A stretch of 7,592 nucleotides of DNA, from contig JAZKZE010000171.1 of the NCBI GenBank assembly GCA_045612485.1, positions 1 to 7,592 on the forward strand, written 5' to 3'. Position numbers and translations under genes: made by a program. Of the stretch, positions 1 to 6,304 are shown piece by piece. Within the stretch, counting starts at the first letter, position 1. Each line of letters begins with the position of its first letter. The DNA is from RGIG5327 sp045612485. Lineage in GTDB: Bacteria > Verrucomicrobiota > Lentisphaeria > Victivallales > UBA1829. Below the pieces are notes generated by a model. It searched no databases and was not told the DNA's origin. It worked only from the letters and a program-made list of their open reading frames with translations.

Positions 1-1
1 C

Positions 2-373
2 CGCTTGGCCTCCGACTTGTATGCGGCAATAGAGGCATTGTCTGACCGTACAGATGAATCCTATATCCGCAGGGAATTTGAAAAACGGCGCAACTGCGTA
101 TTGGAAGAACTGGAAACGATCCCTGAAATCAGAAGTATGGGGATCCCGGCGACATTCTACGCTTTTCTGGATGTTTCCCGGACAGGAATGAGCGGCAAAG
201 AATTTGCTTTGGAACTTTTAAAATCCAAACAGGTAGCTCTGATCCATGGCAGTGCTTACGGCGGGGATGCCTATAAGGATTTCATCAGGATCGCCTTTAC
301 CATGCAATGCGGGGAACTGCGTAAGGCTTTTGCAAGGATCAGAGAGTTCCTTGCTGAACGCAAGGCAAAATAA
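2..373 (+). CDS. Pyridoxal-phosphate aminotransferase, class I/II, C-terminal fragment (5' end outside window)
   Basis: This is the last 123 codons of an aminotransferase whose start lies upstream of the window. The frame is open to the first complete codon at base 2. It covers the C-terminal small domain of fold-type I PLP enzymes: a helical stretch with EFEKRRN around residues 25-31, the strand region GIPATFYAFLDV, the segment TGMSGKEFALELL, then HGSAYGG and FIRIAF. The Arg of FIRIAF (residue 96 of the fragment, bases 287-289) sits where aminotransferases bind the substrate carboxylate. The PLP lysine belongs to the missing part, so the amino-acid substrate cannot be judged. It probably leads an operon with the amidohydrolase, which begins 24 bases after its stop. 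A TTG at base 5 is not the real start, because homology runs straight through it. Family assignment is secure; the specific reaction is unknown. Confidence 0.9.
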   Translation, partial: RLASDLYAAIEALSDRTDESYIRREFEKRRNCVLEELETIPEIRSMGIPATFYAFLDVSRTGMSGKEFALELLKSKQVALIHGSAYGGDAYKDFIRIAFTMQCGELRKAFARIREFLAERKAK

Positions 374-384
374 GAATACGGCAG

Positions 385-391
385 AAGGAAG
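385..391 (+). promoter_or_regulatory. Ribosome binding site deciding the amidohydrolase start
   Basis: The run AAGGAAG ends directly at the ATG at 392, which leaves no spacer for that codon. The second in-frame ATG at 398 has the core AGGA (386-389) eight bases upstream, the spacing seen at the other genes here. I therefore prefer 398. Confidence 0.6.
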
Positions 392-397
392 ATGATA

Positions 398-1726
398 ATG
401 AATAAAGAAGAATTGAAGCAGTATATATGTGATTTTCTGGATTCCCGTAAAGAAGAAATCATCCGTACAGGAGAGGAACTGCTCCGGATGCCGGAACTGG
501 CCTATTGCGAAAACCGGACATCCGCTCTGGTGGGCAGTCATTTTAAGAAGCTGGGCTTGAAAGAGAAGACAGGTCTTGCCATTACCGGACGCAGGGCAGA
601 TATAGATACGCAAAGACCCGGACCCCGCCTTGCGATCCTCGGGGAACTGGATGGATTAATCGTTCCGCAGCACCCTTTTGCAGATCCTCAAACCCATGCT
701 GCCCATGCCTGCGGACATCATGCAGCACTCAATGCCATGTTGGGATGTGCAAAAGTTTTGACAAGACCGGAAGTTATGCAACATCTTTGCGGCTCCCTTG
801 CTTTTATTGCGACGCCGTCGGAAGAGTGTCAGAATCAGCCATATATAGCAAGTCTGATAGCCGAAGGCAAATTACAGTTTTTCGGCGGCAAATCGGAAAT
901 GATTGCAAAAGGTGTTTTCGATGATATCGATCTTGCCATGATGTGCCATGCAGGCGGAAGCAATTTCACCCCATCCGGCTTTAACGGTTTTGTTATGAAA
1001 CGATTGCTCTTCCACGGCAAATCCGCCCACGCCGGGGCAAACCCGGATAAAGGGATCAATGCTATTTCCATGATGCGTTCTGCCATGACTCTTCTGGACG
1101 CCCAGCGGGATACATTCCGGGATGAAGATCATGTACGGATCCACGGCTATATCCCTGACGGCGGCGAAGCGGTAAATGTAGTCCCTGACCGGACTGTTTT
1201 CACCTTGCAGGTTCGGGGGGCAACTCCGGAAGCGATCAGTGATGCTTCGGAAAAAGTGGATCGCTGTGTGCAGGCTGCGGCACTGGCATTCGGCGGCAGG
1301 GCGGAAGTACAGAATCTTTTTGGATTCATGCCGCTTATTGCCTACGGGGAACTGGATGGTATCCATGAGGAAAATGTAAGAAATATTATTGCTCCGGGCG
1401 TTCCCTTCACCAGAGGGATCTACCGGCCATCCTCCACAGATATGGGAGATGTAAGTATGATCATCCCCTCGTTACATGCTTATTTCCGGGGATTCTCCGG
1501 AACAGCCCATACCGATGACTTTCTGGCATGTGACCGTGTACAGGCGTATGTGGATCCCGCCAAAATGCTTGCCTTGAATGCCATTGACCTTTTATGGGGG
1601 GATGGAAAAGCAGGCAGAGAAGCAGCAAAGGCAAAAACACCTCTTACCAAAGAAGAGTATCTGGAAAAAATGCAGGCTTTCTCCTCCGGAACAGAGTATG
1701 ATTTCCGTAAAAAGGAACAGGAATAA
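398..1726 (+). CDS. M20 family metallo-amidohydrolase (AbgB/aminoacylase-like)
   Basis: This is a probable cytosolic metal-dependent amidohydrolase that removes an acyl or aminobenzoyl group from an amino-acid or peptide-like substrate. It has 442 residues from the ATG at 398 (444 from 392; numbering below is from 392). M20 features appear in order: GELDGL at 84-89; HACGHHAAL at 105-113 with the metal-site Cys107 and His109; PSEEC at 142-146 with the catalytic and metal Glu pair 144/145; CHAG at 185-188; the lid/dimerisation domain beginning at GKSAHAG 209-215; and the C-terminal metal-site region SSTDMGDVS (347-355) with TAHTDDF (371-377). The SSTDMGDVS segment resembles the AbgB branch (p-aminobenzoyl-glutamate hydrolase). 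Length is close to AbgA/AbgB and longer than typical N-acetyl-diaminopimelate deacetylases. No signal peptide is visible. Close coupling to an aminotransferase suggests use of an N-acyl amino acid. The exact substrate is not determined. Confidence 0.9.
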   Translation: MNKEELKQYICDFLDSRKEEIIRTGEELLRMPELAYCENRTSALVGSHFKKLGLKEKTGLAITGRRADIDTQRPGPRLAILGELDGLIVPQHPFADPQTHAAHACGHHAALNAMLGCAKVLTRPEVMQHLCGSLAFIATPSEECQNQPYIASLIAEGKLQFFGGKSEMIAKGVFDDIDLAMMCHAGGSNFTPSGFNGFVMKRLLFHGKSAHAGANPDKGINAISMMRSAMTLLDAQRDTFRDEDHVRIHGYIPDGGEAVNVVPDRTVFTLQVRGATPEAISDASEKVDRCVQAAALAFGGRAEVQNLFGFMPLIAYGELDGIHEENVRNIIAPGVPFTRGIYRPSSTDMGDVSMIIPSLHAYFRGFSGTAHTDDFLACDRVQAYVDPAKMLALNAIDLLWGDGKAGREAAKAKTPLTKEEYLEKMQAFSSGTEYDFRKKEQE

Positions 1727-1743
1727 GTACATTTTTGCAATAT

Positions 1744-1779
1744 GCCTTTTCCGGATCAATGAAAACACTCCGGAAAGGC
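1744..1779 (+). other. Hairpin in the amidohydrolase-serine hydrolase gap, built from paired TTCCGGA
   Basis: Bases 1744-1755 and 1769-1779 are complementary over 11 bp with one bulged T, around a 13-base loop. The arms carry TTCCGGA and its reverse complement. No T-run follows the stem (the next bases are TCGCATATAT), so it is not a standard intrinsic terminator. It could act as an mRNA 3' stabiliser, a partial terminator or an inverted motif pair. The rest of the 86-base gap is AT-rich, and I see no convincing promoter in it. Confidence 0.5.
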
Positions 1780-1812
1780 TCGCATATATAAAAAATAATT
1801 CAGGGAAAAAAA

Positions 1813-2871
1813 ATGTTTTCAGAAAAAACAAAAATTGATTTGCAGAATGTTCTGGATGAATATACCTCTTCCGGAAAAGAGTGCGGCTGTCAGCTTGCAG
1901 TCTATCACAATGGTCATCTCCTTTATGATCTTGCCTCCGGCTGGACAGATGAAACCAAAAGCAGAAAAGTGGATACTCAAACCCTTTTCCCCGTTTTCTC
2001 TGTGGGCAAGGGGATCGTTACCACACTGATCCACGTTCTGCATGAAGAAGGACTTATTGATTATAATGCCCCCGTTACCGACTACTGGAAAGAGTACGGA
2101 AAAAACGGCAAGGAGAAAACACTTGTAAAAGATATTCTTTCCCACCGGGCAGGACTTGCCCATCTGCCGGTCATGGAAAAAATGGAAGATAAATACAACT
2201 GGGAACATTTATGTAAAAATGTGGAGGAAGCCGCCCCCTCTCTTCCCATCGGCGGAAAAAATCAATATCATGCGGCGATCTACGGCGTTCTTACCGGACA
2301 TCTTGCAGAATGTGCCACCGGCAAAGCCCTGACAGATTTATTGCAGGAAAAACTTTTTGCGCCTTTGGGGATCGAAAATATGTTTTTCACTCTTCCGGAG
2401 GAAAAGTACAGCAATCTGGCAAAAATCGTCAATACGGAGAATAAATTTTATCTTGATCACAATGAAAAATATGCTCTCTCCGGATTGAATCCCTCCAGTA
2501 ACGGCACATGCAATGCCAGAAGTCTTGCCATGATGTATGCCTCCCTGACCGGGGATGGACTCAATGGCAAAAGACTTCTTAAAGATGAAACGATCGGAAA
2601 TGCCACAATTTTATGCAGAAGCAGCGATGACCCTCTTCTGCCGGAACAGTGGAACGGATTCGGATTGGGTTACGTTCTCTGCGGCCCCCGGAATGAAGAT
2701 ATAGGAAGGATGTTCGGGCACGGCGGAGCCTGCGGAAGTGAAGGTTTTGCCGATAAAAAGACCCGTCTTGCAGTGGGCTTCACCAAAAACAGGGCGTTGA
2801 AAGAGCATCCCCATCACGAAATACGCAACAGGATCTCGGAAATCCTGGATCTGCCGTCAAGAGTGTGGTAA
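1813..2871 (+). CDS. Serine hydrolase of the beta-lactamase (class C)/family VIII esterase fold
   Basis: This is a probable cytosolic carboxylesterase or amidase of the penicillin-recognising serine hydrolase fold. It has 352 residues, the usual size for the family. The nucleophile motif SxxK is S63-V-G-K66 in FSVGKG. The second motif is Y152-H-A in NQYHAAIYGVL, the Tyr-His version common in EstB-like proteins instead of the YxN of true AmpC enzymes. The third motif is FGHGG (301-305) in GHGGACGSEGFAD, the HGG form. LSHRAGL (109-115) is another family hallmark. There is no signal peptide or lipobox, so a periplasmic beta-lactamase or cell-wall DD-peptidase role is unlikely. The ATG at 1813 is supported by AGGG at 1802-1805 with a 7-base gap. 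The gene may be cotranscribed with the amidohydrolase 86 bases upstream. Its 3' end overlaps the convergent SEDS gene by 15 bp. The natural substrate is unknown. Confidence 0.88.
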   Translation: MFSEKTKIDLQNVLDEYTSSGKECGCQLAVYHNGHLLYDLASGWTDETKSRKVDTQTLFPVFSVGKGIVTTLIHVLHEEGLIDYNAPVTDYWKEYGKNGKEKTLVKDILSHRAGLAHLPVMEKMEDKYNWEHLCKNVEEAAPSLPIGGKNQYHAAIYGVLTGHLAECATGKALTDLLQEKLFAPLGIENMFFTLPEEKYSNLAKIVNTENKFYLDHNEKYALSGLNPSSNGTCNARSLAMMYASLTGDGLNGKRLLKDETIGNATILCRSSDDPLLPEQWNGFGLGYVLCGPRNEDIGRMFGHGGACGSEGFADKKTRLAVGFTKNRALKEHPHHEIRNRISEILDLPSRVW

Positions 2872-4023
2872 ACTTTTTTCCCCTTTTCCGGTATCGTCCA
2901 TTTCCACCACCGGATCATCCGGATCCTTTTCGGCGGCGGCAGAAAGGGCGATACCGAAGGAAAGCATGACAGAAAGAAGGGAACTGCCGCCATAACTCAA
3001 CATGGGCAATGTTACCCCGGTGGCAGGAAGAAGGACACTATTGACACTTATATGCAATAATGCCTGAAAGAAACAGAGCATCCCCGCACAGAACACATAT
3101 AATCTGCCGCATTTTCCTTTTGTATTCCAGGCAATAAGGGTAAAGGCGATCCCCAGACCGGCAAAAATCAGAATGACAAGTCCGCTTCCGGCAAAGCCGG
3201 TAAGTTCCACAATAGAGGCGAAAAGAGAATCGGTATGAGGTAAAGGCAGGTAACTTCTTGCCCATAAAGCGGTTCCATGTTCCGAACCGAACATCCCGCC
3301 ATGGGCAAGAGTATATTGAAACTGCCGCATGTGCCAGGAACGCACCCCTGCCCCGTCAGGATTGAAAAAGGCAAGGATACGCATAAAAGCATAATCATGG
3401 CGGAAAATAAAATAAAGGCCGCTGACAAAAAGCGTTCCGGCAGCCAGCAGAAAAGCGGAAAGCGACCCTTCCCTGGAGGCGGCAACAATAAGAAATGCAC
3501 CGAAAAAGACTGTGGCTGACCCGAAATCCGGTTCTTTCATCAGAAGAAATACAAAAAAGAAGGTAAAAGCAAGCATAAGGAAAAACCGTCCGATACTGAT
3601 TTTTTTCTCTTTTGAAGCAAAAGAGGTGAGCGCAAGCAGGAAAAAGACTTTTATGAGCTCTGAAGGCTGGAAATAAAAATTGCCCGGCAAAGCAAGCCAT
3701 CCGCGCATTCCATTTACTTTGTACCCGAAAAAGAGTACAGCAAGAAGCAGTAACGCAGATATTCCCGCAAAAAGATATACATTTTTCTTATAGTACCGGA
3801 AGGGTACAAGGGAAGAAAAAACAAACAGAAGCGAACCAACTCCCAACCAGCATAACTGCCGTAAAGCAAAGTATAAAGGCTCCTGTTCCGTGATCCTTGC
3901 ATTATAAATGGACAGACACCCCAGCAATCCTCCGCAAAGGAGAAGCAGAAAGACCAGAAAAGGAAGAAGATCCTTTCCTTTTTTTCCTCCGGAAGCATGA
4001 TATATTTCTTTATTTTCCGGCAT
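2857..4023 (-). CDS. SEDS family peptidoglycan glycosyltransferase (RodA/FtsW-like)
   Basis: This integral membrane protein polymerises lipid II into glycan strands. It has 388 residues, about ten hydrophobic segments between residues 20 and 362, a cytoplasmic N-terminus rich in Lys, and an acidic hydrophilic tail (366-388). Family signatures: NGMRGW (104-109), FQPSELIK (118-125), EPDFGSA (164-170, the usual QPDLGTA), LPLPHTDSLFASIVE (259-273) with Asp265 at the position of the essential SEDS Asp, and TGVTLPMLSYGGSSLL (335-350). The last block mixes RodA-like and FtsW-like features, so elongation and division roles cannot be separated. The middle region (residues 225-258) is divergent. The start at 4023 lies within the last codons of the upstream pedestal gene (14 bp overlap), preceded by an AGG four bases away. 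That points to coupled translation with its partner. Catalytic residues appear intact. Confidence 0.93.
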   Translation of the reverse strand: MPENKEIYHASGGKKGKDLLPFLVFLLLLCGGLLGCLSIYNARITEQEPLYFALRQLCWLGVGSLLFVFSSLVPFRYYKKNVYLFAGISALLLLAVLFFGYKVNGMRGWLALPGNFYFQPSELIKVFFLLALTSFASKEKKISIGRFFLMLAFTFFFVFLLMKEPDFGSATVFFGAFLIVAASREGSLSAFLLAAGTLFVSGLYFIFRHDYAFMRILAFFNPDGAGVRSWHMRQFQYTLAHGGMFGSEHGTALWARSYLPLPHTDSLFASIVELTGFAGSGLVILIFAGLGIAFTLIAWNTKGKCGRLYVFCAGMLCFFQALLHISVNSVLLPATGVTLPMLSYGGSSLLSVMLSFGIALSAAAEKDPDDPVVEMDDTGKGEKSLPHS

Positions 4024-4789
4024 TTTTCCTGCCCGCCTTTCCCTCTACAACCGTGAAATCCTTTCCCTGTAACAGTTCCTCCATACTTACAGAAAGAACA
4101 AGATCTTTCCCGTTTTCCGGAGAAGTCCCGCTGATGGTTTCCGTTACCCAGAATCCGTATTTATCCAGCATGACTTTTACCATCCCGGGAGAACCGCTTA
4201 AAACCCGGTCATACTCTTTTTCCAGACCGCATACCCCCCGCAGAATACCATCCTCATCCGGAAGAACGATACCCAGTTTTTTCATCACATCTTCCGGGAC
4301 ATCCTTTATGGCACATTCCCGGACAAAAACAGCTTTCACCGTAAAATCCCTGTTCAAACGTTCTTCTTTTGTATAAAAGATGACCTCTTCCGGCAACAGA
4401 TCTTTTTTCAGGATCATGCCGCAATACAATCCTTCCGGATTGATCTTTACCACACTTTTCTGCGGAGGCATTTCAAAAATAAAGAAAGGATAACGTTTTT
4501 TCAGCCGTTCCCGCCGTTTCTTCCGAGCTTCAAGGGAAGAGTGTACCCTTGTAACCACAAGATCGTAACGCACAAGCGTTTTAAGTATGACCACATTGTT
4601 TTTATCCCGGACTGCCCCCCTCAACGGCGGAACAAGATACTGCTTCCAGCCGATATTCCTGCTTTCCGCAAGATATTTATCCTTTTTCCACACAGAATAC
4701 CAGAATACATGGCAAACGGCGATACCCGCCCACACAAGCAGACTCATAAGAATAAAGGTGGATCTTTTTCTGAAACCTGTATCTGTCAT
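4010..4789 (-). CDS. Stand-alone class B PBP pedestal (dimerisation) domain, no transpeptidase domain
   Basis: This bitopic membrane protein of 259 residues resembles the N-terminal half of PBP2/FtsI. One membrane span lies at about 11-31. PPLRGAVRDKNNVVIL (54-69) matches the RGxIxDRNGxxLA block at the base of the pedestal. A basic, probably helical stretch follows at 84-99. GVCGLEKEYDRVLSGSPG (185-202) matches the GxxGLExxYdxxLxGxxG block. GKDLVLSVSMEELLQ (227-241) matches the GxdlxLTIDxxLQ segment where a class B PBP enters its transpeptidase domain. The protein ends 18 residues later in a basic tail, so the catalytic SxxK, SxN and KTG motifs are all absent. This is not a frameshift: the next gene starts inside its last codons and reads as SEDS throughout. 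Its start forms an ATGA overlap with the stop of the gene before. The likely role, by inference, is a non-crosslinking activator or scaffold for the SEDS polymerase. Confidence 0.8.
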   Translation of the reverse strand: MTDTGFRKRSTFILMSLLVWAGIAVCHVFWYSVWKKDKYLAESRNIGWKQYLVPPLRGAVRDKNNVVILKTLVRYDLVVTRVHSSLEARKKRRERLKKRYPFFIFEMPPQKSVVKINPEGLYCGMILKKDLLPEEVIFYTKEERLNRDFTVKAVFVRECAIKDVPEDVMKKLGIVLPDEDGILRGVCGLEKEYDRVLSGSPGMVKVMLDKYGFWVTETISGTSPENGKDLVLSVSMEELLQGKDFTVVEGKAGRKNAGK

Positions 4790-5103
4790 TTTTCATTCTT
4801 CCTTCCGGAAGCGTTTTTTCCGGGAGAGATCCCGGCAGCACGCAGAAATATGTGGGGAGCTTTATTGACACATTTAAGGTATTCATCTCTTTTTTCCTCC
4901 CGGATGCCTTCCCGGTATGCCATCACCATATCGAAAGCGGTATTTTCCACTCTGTTCACCGCAACAGGACGCCATATACCGTACGCAACAAGTTTCGTTG
5001 CCGTTACCCCCAGTAAAATAAGGACAAGACAAGTCAGGAAAAACAGAAAAAGAAAACGTTTTTTCTGCCAGATTTTTGCAATATTGTTTACTTTATTTTC
5101 CAC
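4786..5103 (-). CDS. Small single-pass membrane protein heading the SEDS/pedestal cassette
   Basis: I do not recognise this family. Read from the GTG at 5103 it has 105 residues: a short basic cytoplasmic N-terminus (about residues 1-16, ending WQKKR), one membrane helix at about 17-36 (FLFLFFLTCLVLILLGVTAT), and a hydrophilic outer part of about 65 residues with basic patches. No Cys-His motif, lipobox or clear heptad coiled coil is visible. Its stop overlaps the start of the pedestal gene (ATGA), so they are almost certainly coexpressed. The position recalls FtsL upstream of FtsI, but I see no sequence support for that. The start is uncertain. GTG 5103 has only GGGG seven bases upstream, while ATG 5178 (130 residues) has AGG four bases upstream. 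I prefer 5103 because the extra 25 residues are Phe/Pro-rich, as expected from translated T-rich non-coding DNA, and because a candidate promoter lies over 5178. Confidence 0.6.
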   Translation of the reverse strand: MENKVNNIAKIWQKKRFLFLFFLTCLVLILLGVTATKLVAYGIWRPVAVNRVENTAFDMVMAYREGIREEKRDEYLKCVNKAPHIFLRAAGISPGKNASGRKNEK

Positions 5104-5165
5104 AGAAAAACCCCGGAGAAAAAAATTGTGTTGAAGTACAGAAAAAGGAAAAGGGAATGTCCGGC

Positions 5166-5193
5166 AATATATTCTCATTTTTCCTAAATACAA
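5166..5193 (-). promoter_or_regulatory. Candidate promoter for the minus-strand cell-wall cassette
   Basis: On the minus strand, TTGTAT (5193-5188) is followed after 16 bases by TATATT (5171-5166), placing a start near 5159 and a leader of about 55 bases before the GTG at 5103. The -35 match is only moderate. If translation really starts at 5178, this element cannot be the promoter. Confidence 0.35.
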
Positions 5194-5254
5194 GTTTAAA
5201 ATCACAGAATTTCAGAAAAAATAAAAAAAGGTCCCAGCTTATACTTTTTTTGAC

Positions 5255-5283
5255 TTGCAGGAAACCTCTTTTAGTGGTATATT
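5255..5283 (+). promoter_or_regulatory. Sigma-70-type promoter of the 5'-nucleotidase-proC unit
   Basis: TTGCAG (5255-5260), a 17-base spacer and TATATT (5278-5283) make a good vegetative promoter, with a predicted start near 5290 and a leader of about 34 bases. An overlapping TTGACT (5250-5255) is closer to the -35 consensus but would leave a 22-base spacer. A T-run lies directly upstream (5245-5251). Confidence 0.6.
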
Positions 5284-5311
5284 GCAGTAAAAGAAAAATA
5301 TAAACTGCAAT
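5281..5311 (+). repeat. Perfect 8-bp inverted repeat over the promoter start region (operator-like dyad)
   Basis: ATTGCAGT (5281-5288) and ACTGCAAT (5304-5311) are exact reverse complements separated by 15 bases, with centres 23 bp apart. The left arm overlaps the -10 box and runs up to the predicted start site. The right arm ends just before the AGGA ribosome site (5313-5316). The core TTGCAG also occurs once more in the -35 box (5255-5260). The layout fits a repressor operator better than an mRNA hairpin, because most of the left arm should not be transcribed. Confidence 0.45.
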
Positions 5312-5323
5312 CAGGAAACAATT

Positions 5324-6262
5324 ATGCCTTTTCCCATTGAAGAAAAACTGGTCATCGGGGTGGCATCCAGTGCCTTGTTCAAACTGGATGAAGCCGATGA
5401 GATCTTCCGCAGAGAGGGACTTGCCTCTTACAGAAAATATCAGTATGAACATGAAAAAGATCTCCTTGAGCCGGGGATCGCCTTTCCTTTCATCCGCCGT
5501 TTTCTGGAACTCAATAAACTTTTTCCGGAAGTGGAACCGGTGGAAGTGGTGCTTTTGAGTCATAATGACCCGGATACAGGAATGAGAGTATTCAATTCCA
5601 TCGGTCATTATCAGCTGGATATTTGCCGGGCTGCCTTCACAACAGGCAACTCCCCTTTCCGCTATATTCCCGCCTATAATGTGGCTCTTTTCCTTTCCGC
5701 AAATGAAAATGATGTATGTGAAGCTCTTTCAAAAGGTTTTCCGGCAGGGTTGGTACTGGACAGTAAACTCAATGACGATCCCGATGACAATGAGTTGAGG
5801 ACCGCCTTCGACTTTGACGGTGTCCTTGCCGACGACAGCGCAGAAGCCATCTACAAAAATTCCGGCATCAATAATTTTTATATTTCCGAAACGGAAAAGG
5901 CGGAGGAACCCCATCCCCCCGGACCTCTGGCGGATCTTTTCACAAAACTTGGCAGGATCAGAACACTGGAAGATGAAAAAAGTAAAAAAGATCCCTCTTA
6001 CAGAAGATTTCTTAAAACCTCCATCGTCACCGCCCGCAGTGCACCCGCCCACAGACGGGTGGCGACAACTCTGCGCAAATGGGATATAACTGTGGATGAG
6101 ACCTTCTTTCTGGGCGGTATGAATAAAGGCAGGATCCTTTCCCAGCTCCGTCCCCACATTTTCTTTGACGATCAGAAAGCTCCTCATCTGGAAATGGCAA
6201 AATATTATACGCCTTCCGTACATATCCCCTTCGGTGTGTCCGGCGGGAAGAAAGAAAATTGA
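5324..6262 (+). CDS. 5'-nucleotidase, cytosolic cN-I family (PF06189 type)
   Basis: This is a soluble enzyme of 312 residues that dephosphorylates nucleoside 5'-monophosphates. It shows the family's blocks in order: SSALFKLDEADEIF (15-28), GIAFPFIRRFLELN (51-64), the long conserved core PVEVVLLSHNDPDTGMRVFN (72-91) followed by GHYQLDICRAAFTTG (94-108), LFLSANENDV (122-131), then the HAD-like active-site block AFDFDGVLADD (161-171) with the Asp pair of DFDGVL. IVTARSAPAHRRV (234-246) supplies the motif II region, GGMNKG (264-269) the motif III lysine, and HIFFDDQ (278-284) the metal-binding Asp pair. Length and motif spacing are normal and nothing is missing. The ATG at 5324 has AGGA at 5313-5316 with a 7-base gap. 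It is probably cotranscribed with proC, 42 bases downstream. Physiological substrate preference is not visible from sequence. Confidence 0.93.
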   Translation: MPFPIEEKLVIGVASSALFKLDEADEIFRREGLASYRKYQYEHEKDLLEPGIAFPFIRRFLELNKLFPEVEPVEVVLLSHNDPDTGMRVFNSIGHYQLDICRAAFTTGNSPFRYIPAYNVALFLSANENDVCEALSKGFPAGLVLDSKLNDDPDDNELRTAFDFDGVLADDSAEAIYKNSGINNFYISETEKAEEPHPPGPLADLFTKLGRIRTLEDEKSKKDPSYRRFLKTSIVTARSAPAHRRVATTLRKWDITVDETFFLGGMNKGRILSQLRPHIFFDDQKAPHLEMAKYYTPSVHIPFGVSGGKKEN

Positions 6263-6304
6263 TTCTGATTTTTAATCTTGAATTTCTTACATACAGGAAA
6301 AACG

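Noticed and set aside
872..1366. Long open frame antisense to the M20 amidohydrolase
   Set aside because: It has no recognisable domain or ribosome site, and the opposite strand encodes a clearly conserved enzyme. It is a shadow of that gene, as are similar open frames opposite the other genes.
1813..2871. Idea that the neighbouring beta-lactamase-fold protein supplies the transpeptidase missing from the pedestal protein
   Set aside because: It has no signal peptide or membrane anchor, is on the opposite strand in a different unit, and carries the SxxK/YHA/HGG pattern of EstB-like esterases. Only the overall fold is shared.
3990..4030. Frameshift or premature stop removing a transpeptidase domain from the PBP-like gene
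   Set aside because: The DNA after the stop is fully occupied by the SEDS gene, whose start lies within the pedestal gene's last codons. No frame there contains transpeptidase motifs.
5178..5205. Longer starts (ATG 5178, GTG 5205) for the small membrane protein
   Set aside because: Not excluded, only ranked lower. The added residues are Phe/Pro-rich and look like translated T-rich intergenic DNA, and a candidate promoter overlaps them. ATG 5178 does have an AGG four bases upstream.
5223..5251. Inverted A-run/T-run (AAAAAAAG and CTTTTTTT around 13 bases) that could look like a bidirectional terminator
   Set aside because: The stem is almost only A-T pairs with no GC core, and it lies directly upstream of a good promoter. 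It is better read as promoter-proximal A/T tracts.
6278..6304. Upstream TTG start adding nine residues to ProC
   Set aside because: The ATG at 6305 has a well-spaced AGGA and gives the normal ProC N-terminus just before the Rossmann motif.
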